Assembly (NCBI GenBank): GCA_017308575.1
Contig: JAFKEQ010000002.1
Span: 122,832 to 186,831, forward strand
Direction: 5' to 3'
DNA: 64,000 bases
Origin: Afipia sp.
Lineage (GTDB): Bacteria; Pseudomonadota; Alphaproteobacteria; Rhizobiales; Xanthobacteraceae
Part shown: piece by piece, positions 23,280 through 31,818 of the stretch
Position numbering within the stretch: position 1 is the first letter of the stretch
How the letters are laid out: each line of letters begins with the position of its first letter
The notes under the pieces: generated by a model
Databases searched by the model: none
What the model was told of the DNA's origin: nothing
The model's input: only the letters and a program-made list of their open reading frames with translations
Program-made: the position numbers and the translations under genes

Positions 23280-23735
23280 ATGCTGCGCGACGACATCAAC
23301 AATGCGATCAAGGACGCGATGAAGGCGAAGGAGGAGCGCAAGCTCTCCACGCTGCGCATGGTCAATTCGACCCTGAAGAACGCGGACATTGACGCGCGCG
23401 GGCAGGGCAAGCCGCCGCTGTCGGACGAGGACATTCTCGGCGTGCTGCAGAAGATGATCAAGCAGCGTCAGGAATCGGTCGAGCTTTACGACAAGGGTGG
23501 CCGCGCCGAGCTTGCCGCGCAGGAGCGCGAGGAGATCGCGGTGATCTCCGCCTATCTGCCCAAGCAGATGTCCGACGATGAAGTGAAGGCTGCCATCGCC
23601 GCAGTGATTTCCGAAACCGGCGCCGCCGGCATGAAAGACATGGGCAAGGTGATCGCCGCGCTGAAGGGCAAGTACGCCGGCCAGATGGATTTCGGCAAGG
23701 CCAGCGGTCTGGTGAAGGCCGCGCTGACGGGTTGA
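23280..23735 (+). CDS. GatB/YqeY domain-containing protein
   Basis: 151 residues, preceded by GAGGAGAAG. The whole protein is the helical YqeY domain, related to the C-terminal tRNA-binding domain of GatB (start LRDDINNAIKDAMKAKEERK; end AALKGKYAGQMDFGKASGLV). It may contact tRNA or an amidotransferase, but the stand-alone form has no firmly known role. In many alphaproteobacteria this gene is near dnaG and carA; here it lies about 2.5 kb from carA. Confidence 0.9.
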   Translation: MLRDDINNAIKDAMKAKEERKLSTLRMVNSTLKNADIDARGQGKPPLSDEDILGVLQKMIKQRQESVELYDKGGRAELAAQEREEIAVISAYLPKQMSDDEVKAAIAAVISETGAAGMKDMGKVIAALKGKYAGQMDFGKASGLVKAALTG

Positions 23736-23740
23736 TTCTT

Positions 23741-23772
23741 CTTACCTCTTCCCGCAAGCGGGGAGAGGTAAG
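23741..23772. repeat. Short palindromic intergenic repeat
   Basis: CTTACCTCTTCCCGC and GCGGGGAGAGGTAAG pair nearly perfectly around one A. It lies just after the YqeY-like gene and could act as its terminator or as a REP-like unit. Confidence 0.6.
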
Positions 23773-23810
23773 CAAGACGGTGGGCCATCCGCCGCAGAGG
23801 AAACGCTGCC

Positions 23811-25421
23811 ATGCTCCCTCAAGCCGACACCTACGACGATCTCGTCAAAGCCTTCCGCTGGGATGTTCCGGCGCGGTTCAACATGGCGACCGCCTGCTGC
23901 GACCGTCATGCGGATGGCAGCGGCAAGCTCGCGCTGATCTATGTCGACGAGGACGGCGGCGCGCGGCGGCTGTCGTTCGATGAGGTCTCCGACCTGTCGA
24001 AGCGTTTCGCCAACGTGCTCAAGGCCGACGGCCTGGTGCGCGGTGATCGCGTCGCGGTGTTTCTGTCGCAGTCGGTCGAATTGCCGATCGCGCATCTCGC
24101 GGCGTTCCGCTCCGGCATGATTTCGGTGCCGCTGTTCACGCTGTTCGGAGAGGACGCGCTGGAATTCCGGCTCTCCAACAGTGGTGCTAAAGCCGTCATC
24201 ACCGACGAGGGCGGCTACGAGAAGCTGGCCAAGATTCGCGATCGTCTGCCCGATCTGAAGAACGTCTATGTCGCGGGCGGTAAGGTTCCGGCCGGGACCA
24301 AGTCGTTCTGGTCATCCATCGAGAACGCTTCGAACGATTTCGCCACGGTGGACACCGGCGCCGAAGATCCGGCGATCATCATCTACACCTCCGGCACCAC
24401 AGGGAATCCCAAAGGCGCGCTGCATGCGCATCGCGTGGTGCTCGGCCATCTGCCCAATGTGGAGATGGCGCACGACTTCTTCCCAAAGTCCGGCGACCTG
24501 ATGTGGACACCGGCGGACTGGGCGTGGATCGGCGGGCTGTTCGATGCACTGTTTCCGGCCTGGTATCACGGCGTACCGATGCTCGGCTATCGCGCGAAGA
24601 AGTTCGAGCCGCAGGCCGCGATGCAGTTGATGGCCGATTACAACGTGCGCAACGTGTTCCTGCCGCCGACCGCGCTGAAGCTGATGCGTCAGGCAAACGC
24701 GAAACATGACGGCGTGAAGCTGCGCAGCATCTTCACCGGCGGCGAGTCGCTCGGCGCCGAACTGCTCGACTGGGTGCGTGCGACGTTCGGCGTCGATGCG
24801 CACGAGATTTACGGCCAGACCGAATGCAATCTCGTGGTCGGCAACAATGCGAAGCTGTTTCCGATCCGGCCCGGCTCGATGGGCAAGCGGACGCCGGGCT
24901 TCGATGTGCAGATCGTCAATGAAGAAGGCGAGGCGCAGCCGCGCAACACGCGCGGCATCATCGGGGTGCGCGTGCCCAACCCCGTGACGATGATCGAGTA
25001 CTGGAAGAACCCGGAGGCGACCGCGAAGAAAGTCGCGGGCGGTTTCCTGCTCACCGGCGATCTCGGCGTGCAGGATGACGACGGTTACTTCTGGTATGTC
25101 AGCCGCGAGGACGACATCATCACCAGTGCGGGATATCGCATCGGCCCGTCCGAGATCGAGCACACGCTGATGAAACATCCGGCGGTGGCGATGTCCGCCG
25201 TGGTCGGCATTCCCGATCCGATCCGCACCGAGGCGATCAAGGCGTGGATCGTGCTGCGTCCGGGATTTGCGCCGAGCGATCTATTGGCGAAAGAGATTCA
25301 GGATTTCGTCAAGGTGCAGCTCGCCGCGCATGAATATCCGCGCCACATCCAGTTCGCGGACAGTCTGCCGATGACGGCGACCGGCAAGGTGCTGCGGCGG
25401 GAGTTGCGCGGATTGGGGTAG
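23811..25421 (+). CDS. Acyl-CoA synthetase (AMP-dependent; acetyl- or medium-chain type)
   Basis: 536 residues, ANL superfamily. The phosphate-binding IIYTSGTTGNPKGALH is near residue 190, then TGGESLG, the adenine motif YGQTECN, the hinge GYFWYVSREDDII, and the C-terminal lysine of MTATGKVLRRELRG. The LMWTPADWAWIGGL segment is typical of the acetyl/medium-chain acyl-CoA synthetase branch rather than the long-chain branch. It is the second ANL enzyme within 5 kb; the two differ throughout and are not a recent duplication. Confidence 0.92.
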   Translation: MLPQADTYDDLVKAFRWDVPARFNMATACCDRHADGSGKLALIYVDEDGGARRLSFDEVSDLSKRFANVLKADGLVRGDRVAVFLSQSVELPIAHLAAFRSGMISVPLFTLFGEDALEFRLSNSGAKAVITDEGGYEKLAKIRDRLPDLKNVYVAGGKVPAGTKSFWSSIENASNDFATVDTGAEDPAIIIYTSGTTGNPKGALHAHRVVLGHLPNVEMAHDFFPKSGDLMWTPADWAWIGGLFDALFPAWYHGVPMLGYRAKKFEPQAAMQLMADYNVRNVFLPPTALKLMRQANAKHDGVKLRSIFTGGESLGAELLDWVRATFGVDAHEIYGQTECNLVVGNNAKLFPIRPGSMGKRTPGFDVQIVNEEGEAQPRNTRGIIGVRVPNPVTMIEYWKNPEATAKKVAGGFLLTGDLGVQDDDGYFWYVSREDDIITSAGYRIGPSEIEHTLMKHPAVAMSAVVGIPDPIRTEAIKAWIVLRPGFAPSDLLAKEIQDFVKVQLAAHEYPRHIQFADSLPMTATGKVLRRELRGLG

Positions 25422-25441
25422 GAACTGCATCATCTGCAGAC

Positions 25442-25514
25442 GTCATTGCCGGGCTTGACCCGGCAATCCATCTTTTCAAAGCAAGATGGATACGCAGGTC
25501 AAGCCCGCGTATGA
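25442..25514. repeat. Bipartite palindromic repeat (REP-like)
   Basis: Outer GTCAT/ATGAC arms enclose a TTGCCGGG...CCCGGCAA hairpin and AATCCATCTT/AAGATGGAT arms, followed by GGTCAAGCCCG. It fills the space between the convergent ligase and AHSA1 genes. Units like this are common in the family and may serve as bidirectional terminators. Confidence 0.75.
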
Positions 25515-25536
25515 CAAACTGAGTAGGTTGCGATCT

Positions 25537-26055
25537 TCACATCCCCGGCACCTTCACACCCAGCCACTTGAGTGCCGCCAGCATTTTCACTGGCAGCTCC
25601 ATCTTCACCACAAGCGGCTTGCCGGTCTCCAGCACGCTCTTGAGGCTGGAGAGAATTGCCGGCCATCCAGCGCGGCCGCCCGACAGAATGTCCTCGTCGA
25701 TCTCGCGTTCGTGCGATTCCGTCATGGTCAGGCGGACAGCATCGCCCGCCTGCTCGATTTCGTAGGTCACGAGCGTCTCGCCAAGCGCCTCGACAAGTCC
25801 GGGCCAGCTGACGTTGAACGTCACCGCCAGTTTTCGCGGCGGCGCATAGGTGATGACCTTGCCGCCGATATGGACGGAGCCGTCCGGCGCACGCAGCACG
25901 AACGTGCCGCCGGCTTCACTTGTAACTTCGACGGCGAAGCCGGAGAAATACTGCCGGCTGTCGTCCGCCGAAGTCAGCGCCTGCCACACCCGTTCGGGCG
26001 TGGCGGCGATGTAGATGGTGTAGACAAGCGAAGGCTTGAACCTGCTGATATCCAT
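25537..26055 (-). CDS. SRPBCC/AHSA1-family protein
   Basis: 172 residues. The helix-grip fold is recognisable from VYTIYIAATPERVWQALTSA, then the strands with WPAILSSLKSVLETGKPL typical of the activator-of-Hsp90 ATPase (AHSA1)-like group. Such domains bind hydrophobic ligands in a deep cavity; the ligand is unknown. It is the third gene of an ArsR-AHSA1-AHSA1 operon, 6 bp after the previous gene, and appears to be a diverged duplicate of it. Confidence 0.85.
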   Translation of the reverse strand: MDISRFKPSLVYTIYIAATPERVWQALTSADDSRQYFSGFAVEVTSEAGGTFVLRAPDGSVHIGGKVITYAPPRKLAVTFNVSWPGLVEALGETLVTYEIEQAGDAVRLTMTESHEREIDEDILSGGRAGWPAILSSLKSVLETGKPLVVKMELPVKMLAALKWLGVKVPGM

Positions 26056-26061
26056 GACGGA

Positions 26062-26517
26062 TCATGCGTCCTTGGAGGGATCGAGAATGAGCGGCTGGCC
26101 TGTTTCCAGAATACTTTTGAGACTGGAGAGCACCATCGGCCATCCGATCGCCACGCTCGGCAAGGTCTTGCTGCCGTCCGCGAAGCCTTCATGGGTGACG
26201 ACCAGTTTCACCATGTCGCCGCGCTGTTCGATCACATAGGTGACGCGCGAAGGTTTTTCCTTCTTCATGTCCTCGTCGAAGATCGATACCCAGCTATAGG
26301 ACAGCTTGCGCGGCGGATCGGATTCGAGGATCACGCATTCGTTCTTCACTTCGCCGTCGCGCTCCATGGTCATGCGCGAACCGGCCTTCCAGTCGGACGT
26401 CAGCGTGCAGTTCATCCAGTAACGGTGTGTGAACTCCCTGTCGGTCAGGGCATGCCAGAGCTTGTCTGGCGTGGTCTTGATGTAGGTGGTGTAGACGAAT
26501 TCCGGCTTACTCATCAC
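26062..26517 (-). CDS. SRPBCC/AHSA1-family protein
   Basis: 151 residues. FVYTTYIKTTPDKLWHALTD followed by EFTHRYW at the N-terminus and WPMVLSSLKSILETGQPL near the C-terminus mark the AHSA1-like SRPBCC fold. The start overlaps the ArsR-type gene by 11 bp, so the two are translated from one message. The similarity to the next gene (shared WP-x(2)-LSSLKS-x-LETG-x-PL) points to duplication. This regulator-plus-SRPBCC pairing is common, but the physiological role is not established. Confidence 0.87.
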   Translation of the reverse strand: MMSKPEFVYTTYIKTTPDKLWHALTDREFTHRYWMNCTLTSDWKAGSRMTMERDGEVKNECVILESDPPRKLSYSWVSIFDEDMKKEKPSRVTYVIEQRGDMVKLVVTHEGFADGSKTLPSVAIGWPMVLSSLKSILETGQPLILDPSKDA

Positions 26518-26821
26518 GCTTCTCCAGTTTCCGTTTCAACTCACTGAGCGCAGCGAGCTTGCTGCGCTCGAATTTCCTGATCCATCGTTCGCCGATCTCA
26601 TGGATCGGCACCGGGTTGAGATAGTGCAGCTTTTCGCGGCCGTGCTTCAGCGAGGTCACGAGGTTTGCCGCTTCCAGAATCGCAAGATGCTTGGTCACGG
26701 CCTGCCGTGTCATGGCGAGGCCGTCGCAGAGTTCGAGCAACGTCTGGCCGTTGCGCGCATGAAGCCGGTCCAGCAGCAAGCGTCGTGAACCATCCGCCAG
26801 TGCCTTGAAGACCTCGTCCAT
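26507..26821 (-). CDS. ArsR-type winged-helix repressor of the AHSA1 operon
   Basis: 104 residues from the ATG at 26821 (MDEVFKALADGSRR); a TTG 18 bp upstream is possible. The winged helix is complete (RRLLLDRLHARNGQTLLELC, AMTRQAVTKHLAILEAANLV, GREKLHYLNPVPI). The metal-binding cysteines of arsenic-sensing ArsR proteins are absent, so the inducer is not arsenite. The dyad just upstream of the gene suggests autorepression of the three-gene operon. Confidence 0.88.
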   Translation of the reverse strand: MDEVFKALADGSRRLLLDRLHARNGQTLLELCDGLAMTRQAVTKHLAILEAANLVTSLKHGREKLHYLNPVPIHEIGERWIRKFERSKLAALSELKRKLEKRDE

Positions 26822-26835
26822 GGTCAGGATAATAG

Positions 26836-26851
26836 GCAACCAAATGGTTGC
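26836..26851. promoter_or_regulatory. Putative operator of the ArsR-AHSA1 operon
   Basis: The perfect dyad GCAACCA-AA-TGGTTGC lies 15 bp before the regulator start, in the right place to block its promoter. CAACCA...TGGTTG-like dyads are the form expected for this ArsR subgroup. Confidence 0.7.
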
Positions 26852-26962
26852 ATGTCAAGAGCGCATCAAAAATACGTTTCGAAAGCGAGGGAATGGGTGA
26901 ACCGCTTGCTTTCCCGGAACGTCTCATTCTTTGATGCGGTCGCATCGCATCAGGAAATCGTC

Positions 26963-27577
26963 ATGTCGCTGAATGTCTATCTCGCTTACGTCGCCGCCTG
27001 TGTCGCGCTGGCCATCCTGCCCGGGCCGATCGTCACGCTTGTGATCGCCAACGGCCTGCGCTACGGCACGCGTGCCGCGCTCACCAACATCGCAGGCGCG
27101 CAGGCCGGGCTCGCGGTCGTGATCGGAATCATCGCGGTGGGTCTCACCTCGCTGATGGCGACCATGGGTTACTGGTTCGAATGGGTGCGCCTTGCGGGCG
27201 CGGCCTATCTGGTCTGGCTCGGCATCAAGCTGATGGGATCGTCGGGCGTGGTGAACGCATCGGATGCGCCGCCGCCACCGCCGCGCGGCGGCTTCTTCCT
27301 GCAGGGCTTTCTGGTTCTGCTCAGCAATCCGAAGGTGCTGGTGTTCTTCGGCGCATTCATTCCGCAGTTCGTCGACATGAAGCAGGATCACCTGCCGCAG
27401 GTGGTGGTGCTCGGCATCACCTTCATGATCATCGCCGCGCTGTCCGACGGCGCTTATGCATTGCTCGCCGGGCGCGCGGGCAAGCTGCTGTCGGCGCGTC
27501 GCGTGCGATTGGTGTCGCGCATCTCCGGCGGTTTCATGATCGGCGGCGGCATCTGGCTGGCGCTGACACGCCGATGA
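26963..27577 (+). CDS. LysE/RhtB-family amino-acid exporter
   Basis: 204 residues from the ATG at 26963, with AGGAAAT upstream. Six hydrophobic helices are visible, with the family motifs LAILPGPIVTLVIANGLRYG at the first helix and FLVLLSNPKVLVFFGAFIPQF in the middle. The protein works at the inner membrane and exports amino acids or analogues by proton exchange; the substrate is not predictable. The stop codon overlaps the start of the DUF3592 gene in ATGA, so expression is coupled. Confidence 0.9.
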   Translation: MSLNVYLAYVAACVALAILPGPIVTLVIANGLRYGTRAALTNIAGAQAGLAVVIGIIAVGLTSLMATMGYWFEWVRLAGAAYLVWLGIKLMGSSGVVNASDAPPPPPRGGFFLQGFLVLLSNPKVLVFFGAFIPQFVDMKQDHLPQVVVLGITFMIIAALSDGAYALLAGRAGKLLSARRVRLVSRISGGFMIGGGIWLALTRR

Positions 27578-28560
27578 CGAACCTGCTGCCGGACATTCCA
27601 TGGTTCGTTTACGCCATGCTGCTGGCGCCGGTGGGCCTTCTCGTCTTTGCGGCGGCCTACAAATATCTTGAGGTGCAGGCCGCGAGCGACTGGCCGAGCG
27701 TGACGGGCAAGGTCGTGATCTCGAAGCCCGAAGTCCGTGATGTGAAGGTGATCGACGGCAATCGCGAAGAGGGTCACCATTTTGAAAAGCGCAACTTCGC
27801 CAACGTCACTTACGAGTATGTGATCGCCGGGCAGGCTTATCGCAACAATCGCGTTACCATCGGTGAGGACCGCGGCAACTTCGAGGTGGCGGAAACCCTC
27901 GCGCGCTATCCGGCCGGCAAGGCCGTCACGGTCTATTACAACCCGAACAGGCGCAGCGAAGCCGTGCTCGAACGCGATATGCCCAAAGGCATCTGGGGCT
28001 GTCTCGGCTGGATGGTGGCGATCGCGGTCGTCGGCGTATTCGGCTCGGCAATCGGATTCCACGAGCTGACGGAATTTGTCTCCACGCAAATGGCGCATCC
28101 GCAGATGTCGGCCATGACGGTGGCGCTCGGGGCGTTCGGCGCCGTGATCGCGCTATTCGCCATCGGGCTGCATCGCCATGCCGCGCTGGCGCGCACATGG
28201 CCGGTGGTGAAAGGGACGATCAGAACATCAGGACTGGAGCGCTTTCGAGCCAGCGCGGACGCGAGCGGCGCGCGCGGGCCGATCATGTTCACGGCCAGAA
28301 TTTCCTACACCTATCGCTATGAGCGCGCGGATTATACCGGCCTCGTCGCCAGCATGAACGGGCAGGTGTCATCGACATCCGACTGGGGCGTTCGGCGGTT
28401 GGTCAGGAAATATCCGGAAGGCGCGATCGTCGACGTTTACGTCAACCCGCAGAATCCATCGGAGTCGTTGCTGAACCCACGCGCCGCGGCGGCATGGTTT
28501 CTCTGGGTGGTTGCGGGCGTGATGTGGGCGCTGGCGTATTACGTGGCGACGAAGAGCTAG
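27574..28560 (+). CDS. DUF3592 membrane protein with two DUF3592 units
   Basis: 328 residues. The start ATG overlaps the LysE stop by 4 bp. The order is: one helix (VYAMLLAPVGLLVFAAAYKY), a DUF3592 beta domain with WPSVTGKVV, YEYVIAGQAYRNNRV and VTVYYNPNRRSEAVL, two helices around residues 147-205, then a second unit (WPVVKGTIRTS, ARISYTYRYERADYTG, VDVYVNPQNPSESLL) and a final helix. DUF3592 has no assigned biochemical role. Its stop codon is part of the left arm of a palindromic repeat. Confidence 0.85.
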   Translation: MTNLLPDIPWFVYAMLLAPVGLLVFAAAYKYLEVQAASDWPSVTGKVVISKPEVRDVKVIDGNREEGHHFEKRNFANVTYEYVIAGQAYRNNRVTIGEDRGNFEVAETLARYPAGKAVTVYYNPNRRSEAVLERDMPKGIWGCLGWMVAIAVVGVFGSAIGFHELTEFVSTQMAHPQMSAMTVALGAFGAVIALFAIGLHRHAALARTWPVVKGTIRTSGLERFRASADASGARGPIMFTARISYTYRYERADYTGLVASMNGQVSSTSDWGVRRLVRKYPEGAIVDVYVNPQNPSESLLNPRAAAAWFLWVVAGVMWALAYYVATKS

Positions 28561-28721
28561 TGTGGCGGTTCAGAAGTCCGCATCATTGATGCGGCGAGTC
28601 CCAAATGCGGGCTTCTGAACCAAAGCCACACTAGAATAATAACTTGCTAGTGTCCTTCGATTCCGAAGTTCGCAAACGAGCGTGCAGGGGAATCGTGCGA
28701 ACTTCGGAATCGGGACACTAG
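28557..28721. repeat. Double-hairpin intergenic repeat, copy 1
   Basis: Left hairpin 28557-28634: outer stem CTAGTGTGGC/GCCACACTAG, inner stem GGTTCAGAAG/CTTCTGAACC, with AAA bulged on the right side. The linker AATAATAACTTG is at 28635-28646. Right hairpin 28647-28721: outer stem CTAGTGTCC/GGACACTAG, inner stem GATTCCGAAGTTCGCA/TGCGAACTTCGGAATC. It lies between the convergent DUF3592 and amidohydrolase genes. A second copy with different stem sequences is at 37984-38145. Confidence 0.85.
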
Positions 28722-28724
28722 GGC

Positions 28725-29537
28725 TTATTCGGCCGGCATCAGCTTGTCGGCATGCAGCGTGTCTTCGATCTCCCGCAGCAGCCGTGCGAGGCGTTCCGCC
28801 CATTCGCGCTGGCCGGACTGATCACCGATGAGGTCCTGCCGGATTTCGATGCCGGTATGCATCAGCCGACGCTGCTCGGCGTGAACGGGAATGGTGTAGT
28901 CGGTGGCGTCGCTCACCGCATAGGGCTCATTGTCGCCGACCACGAGATCGCCTTCCTTGCGCAACAGATCGCGCAGCATGTGGGGCAGGCGGTCGTCGCG
29001 ATGATACAATGTACCGACATGCCAGGGCCGCGCGATGCCCGCATAGACCGGCGTGAACGAATGCAGCGATACCAGAATGGTGGGCAGGCCGTTGGCCTTG
29101 CGGGCGTCGAGCGCCTGCGCGATGCGCGCGTGATAGGGCGCGAACACGGCCTGCTGCCGCGCCGCGATCTGCTCTTTGGTCAGGCCGCCATTGCCGGGAA
29201 TTTCGGTCGCCTCGCTGATCAGCGGGATCGAGCCGGGGTTGCTGAACGGCCGGTTGCAGTCGATCACGAGACGCGAGTAGCGCTGTGCGATCAGGTGAAC
29301 GCCCAGTTCCTTCGCCAGCAACGTCGCCACACCGGCAATGCCGATATCCCACGCGATATGGCGCTCAAGCTCGCTGGCGGAGACGCCGAGATCGCCCAGC
29401 ACACGCGGAATCAGCCGTCCATAATGATCGCAGGTGAAGAAGAACGGAGAGCGGCTCTGCGCATTCTCCTCAAGGACAGGCGGAACTTCGTCGGGCGCAA
29501 TGAGTCGTAAAGTGTCACTTGGATCGGGCAGGGTCAT
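28725..29537 (-). CDS. N-formylglutamate amidohydrolase family protein
   Basis: 270 residues from the ATG at 29537; longer frames enter the divergent gene. The FGase fold is recognisable: FFFTCDHYGRLIP at the N-terminus, HIAWDIGIAGVATLLAKELG, YSRLVIDCNRPF and VSLHSFTPVY carry conserved metal and substrate residues, and HAEQRRLMHTGIEIRQDLI is near the end. The classical enzyme hydrolyses N-formylglutamate in histidine breakdown, but no hut genes are adjacent, so a related acylated amino acid is possible. It is divergent from the transglutaminase-like pair. Confidence 0.85.
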   Translation of the reverse strand: MTLPDPSDTLRLIAPDEVPPVLEENAQSRSPFFFTCDHYGRLIPRVLGDLGVSASELERHIAWDIGIAGVATLLAKELGVHLIAQRYSRLVIDCNRPFSNPGSIPLISEATEIPGNGGLTKEQIAARQQAVFAPYHARIAQALDARKANGLPTILVSLHSFTPVYAGIARPWHVGTLYHRDDRLPHMLRDLLRKEGDLVVGDNEPYAVSDATDYTIPVHAEQRRLMHTGIEIRQDLIGDQSGQREWAERLARLLREIEDTLHADKLMPAE

Positions 29538-29645
29538 ACGTCGTTCTTGCCTAGCGCTGCGGCATTCAAGCTCAATAAATAACCGGAAGGCCAGCCCAAC
29601 AACGTGTACGATGGAATTCCCGAGCATGCCGCCGCGGCTGACACG

Positions 29646-30548
29646 ATGCCTCTGCTGACGATTCACCACAAGACCGAATATAATTACGACAGGCCGGTCG
29701 CCTTCGGCGAGCATCGAATCATGTTGCGGCCGCGTGACGGCCACGATTGCCGTGTGCTATCCAGCAGCTTGGAAATTTCGCCGCAGCCTTCGTCGCTGCG
29801 CTGGATCCATGACGTGTTCGGGAACAGCGTCGCCATCGCCCGTTTCGACGCCTCGGATCGCCGCCTGATATTCGACAGCACGATCACCGTCGAACATTAT
29901 CCGCTCGATAACATCGTCCTGACAAAGGGCGACGAGGCCTATTATTATCCGTTCGCCTACGATCGGGACGAACTGCCGGATCTGATGCCGTCCATCACGC
30001 CGCAATACAGCGATCCCGATGGGGTTCTGGCGGCGTGGGCCCGGCAATTCCTGAAAGAGGGCGCGCAAACCAAGACGCTGGATATTCTGGTGGGCATGAC
30101 CCATGCGGTGCGCGCGCAATTCCGCTATCGCAGGCGACATGAACACGGAACGCAGCATCCGCTCGATACGCTGGGCACGGGCTTGGGCACGTGCCGCGAT
30201 TTCGCGCTTTTCATGATCGAGGCGTTGCGGCGGCTGGGCATCGCGGCTCGGTTCGTCAGCGGCTACATCTTCATTCCCAGCGAGAGCGCGCACGGCTATC
30301 TCGGCGGCGGATCGACCCATGCATGGGTGCGGGCGTATCTGCCGGGTGCGGGCTGGGTGGAGTTCGATCCCACCAACGGCATCGTCGGCAACCGCGATCT
30401 CATTCGCGTTGCGGTGGCGCGCGATCCTTATCAGGCCATTCCGCTTCACGGCACCTATGTCGGGCCGGTCAGTGCCTTTCTTGGCATGGACGTCACGATT
30501 CATGTCGTCTCCGTCGACGAGGATGCAAAGGGGCAGGCCATATGCTGA
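29646..30548 (+). CDS. Transglutaminase-like cysteine protease-fold protein
   Basis: 300 residues from the ATG at 29646 (MPLLTIHHKTEYNYDRPV). The N-terminal beta domain (Bact_transglu_N type: TEYNYDRPVAFGEHRIMLRP) precedes the transglutaminase core with Cys in GTGLGTCRDFALFM, His in GGGSTHAWVRAYLP and Asp in VEFDPTNGIVG, a full catalytic triad. No signal peptide, so cytoplasmic. Such enzymes may cleave or crosslink peptides; substrates are unknown. It overlaps the next gene by 7 bp, and that gene is a relative with the same fold. Confidence 0.88.
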   Translation: MPLLTIHHKTEYNYDRPVAFGEHRIMLRPRDGHDCRVLSSSLEISPQPSSLRWIHDVFGNSVAIARFDASDRRLIFDSTITVEHYPLDNIVLTKGDEAYYYPFAYDRDELPDLMPSITPQYSDPDGVLAAWARQFLKEGAQTKTLDILVGMTHAVRAQFRYRRRHEHGTQHPLDTLGTGLGTCRDFALFMIEALRRLGIAARFVSGYIFIPSESAHGYLGGGSTHAWVRAYLPGAGWVEFDPTNGIVGNRDLIRVAVARDPYQAIPLHGTYVGPVSAFLGMDVTIHVVSVDEDAKGQAIC

Positions 30549-31357
30549 TCCGCGTCGGATTTGAAATTTCTTATGGAGCCGCCGTCGCAACGCCGATGGT
30601 CATCATGATGCGGGTTCATCCGTCACGCGCGCGCGACATCGTCGGCGCGGAGACCATCATCACCGAGCCGGACGTTCGCATCCGCTATTTTCAGGACTCG
30701 TTCGGCAATCTGTGTGGGCGGCTCACCGCGCCGCCGGGCGGCATCACCTTCAGGCTCGATGCACTGGTGCGCGATAGCGGCCTGCCCGATGCGTATGTGC
30801 CCGAGGCGCAGCAGATGCCGGTCGAGCAACTGCCGGACGATGTGCTGCTCTATCTGATGCCGAGCCGCTATTGCGAGACCGACAGGCTGACCGATTTCGC
30901 CTGGTCGCAGTTCGGCAGCATCGCGCCCGGCTGGGAACGGGTTCAGGCGATCAACACCTGGGTGCACAATCATGTGCACTTCGACTACCAGCAGGCGCGG
31001 CCGACCAAATCGGCTTACGATGTGTTTGAAGAGCAGCAGGGCGTCTGCCGCGACTTCGCGCATCTGGCGTTGACGCTGTGCCGCTGCATGAATATTCCGG
31101 CGCGTTACGTCACCGGCTACATGGGCGACATCGGTGTGCCGCCCGATCCCGCGCCGATGGATTTCTCCGGCTGGTACGAGGCCTATCTGTCGGGCAAATG
31201 GTATACATTCGATGCGCGTCATAACGTGCCGCGCATCGGCCGTATTGTGATGGCCACCGGCCGCGACGCCGCAGATGTGGCGATTTCCACAACATTCGGG
31301 CGGATGGATCTGCTTAAATTCGTGGTGGTGAGTGACGAGGTGAACGAGTCCGCGTAA
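30542..31357 (+). CDS. Transglutaminase-like protein, second of a tandem pair
   Basis: 271 residues. The start ATG lies inside the end of the first transglutaminase gene. The catalytic Cys is in EQQGVCRDFAHLALTL, the His equivalent is replaced in SGWYEAYLSGKW where the expected HAW is WYEAY, and Asp is in YTFDARHNVPRIGR. The missing histidine of the usual triad suggests either an altered enzyme or a non-catalytic partner of the upstream protein; this is a reading from motif position only. The two probably act together in the cytoplasm. Confidence 0.82.
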   Translation: MLIRVGFEISYGAAVATPMVIMMRVHPSRARDIVGAETIITEPDVRIRYFQDSFGNLCGRLTAPPGGITFRLDALVRDSGLPDAYVPEAQQMPVEQLPDDVLLYLMPSRYCETDRLTDFAWSQFGSIAPGWERVQAINTWVHNHVHFDYQQARPTKSAYDVFEEQQGVCRDFAHLALTLCRCMNIPARYVTGYMGDIGVPPDPAPMDFSGWYEAYLSGKWYTFDARHNVPRIGRIVMATGRDAADVAISTTFGRMDLLKFVVVSDEVNESA

Positions 31358-31383
31358 CGATGCCGTCATGATGGCGGAACGCA

Positions 31384-31785
31384 ATGGCTGACCGATTGTT
31401 CGTATATGGCACGTTGACGCGGAGCTCTCATCACGCTCTTGCGCGTGCATTGGGCGAATGTGCGACCTACGACGGTCCGGCGCGCTTCAACGGGCGTCTT
31501 TATCGCATTACCCATTATCCCGGCGTTATTCCGTCCAGCGCGGCCGCGGAGTGGGTCTTCGGCGATCTCTACACCCTGAAAGACAGCGATCTTCTGAAGG
31601 ATCTGGACCGTTACGAGGGATGCGGGCCGGACGATCCGCCGCCGACCCAGTATCTGCGTCAGCGGCATGCCGTAACGCTGCTGAGCGGTCCAAGCGTCGA
31701 GGCGTGGATCTACATCTATAACCGGCCGGTCGAGCGGCTGGAGCGGATCGTGTCGGGACGTTTCGACGAGATGGACGAATTCTAG
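31384..31785 (+). CDS. Gamma-glutamylcyclotransferase-like (AIG2) protein
   Basis: 133 residues. The diagnostic start is RLFVYGTLTRSSHH with the YGTL loop that binds the gamma-glutamyl group. The acid expected after the core strands is in LDRYEGCGPD, and EAWIYIYNRP is the usual C-terminal strand. Enzymes of this fold cleave gamma-glutamyl compounds to 5-oxoproline, but many AIG2 proteins are uncharacterised. It follows the transglutaminase pair by 26 bp and may share their transcript. Confidence 0.88.
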   Translation: MADRLFVYGTLTRSSHHALARALGECATYDGPARFNGRLYRITHYPGVIPSSAAAEWVFGDLYTLKDSDLLKDLDRYEGCGPDDPPPTQYLRQRHAVTLLSGPSVEAWIYIYNRPVERLERIVSGRFDEMDEF

Positions 31786-31818
31786 CGGGCCCCTAGCGCG
31801 GACCCGGCTTCCGCCGCT

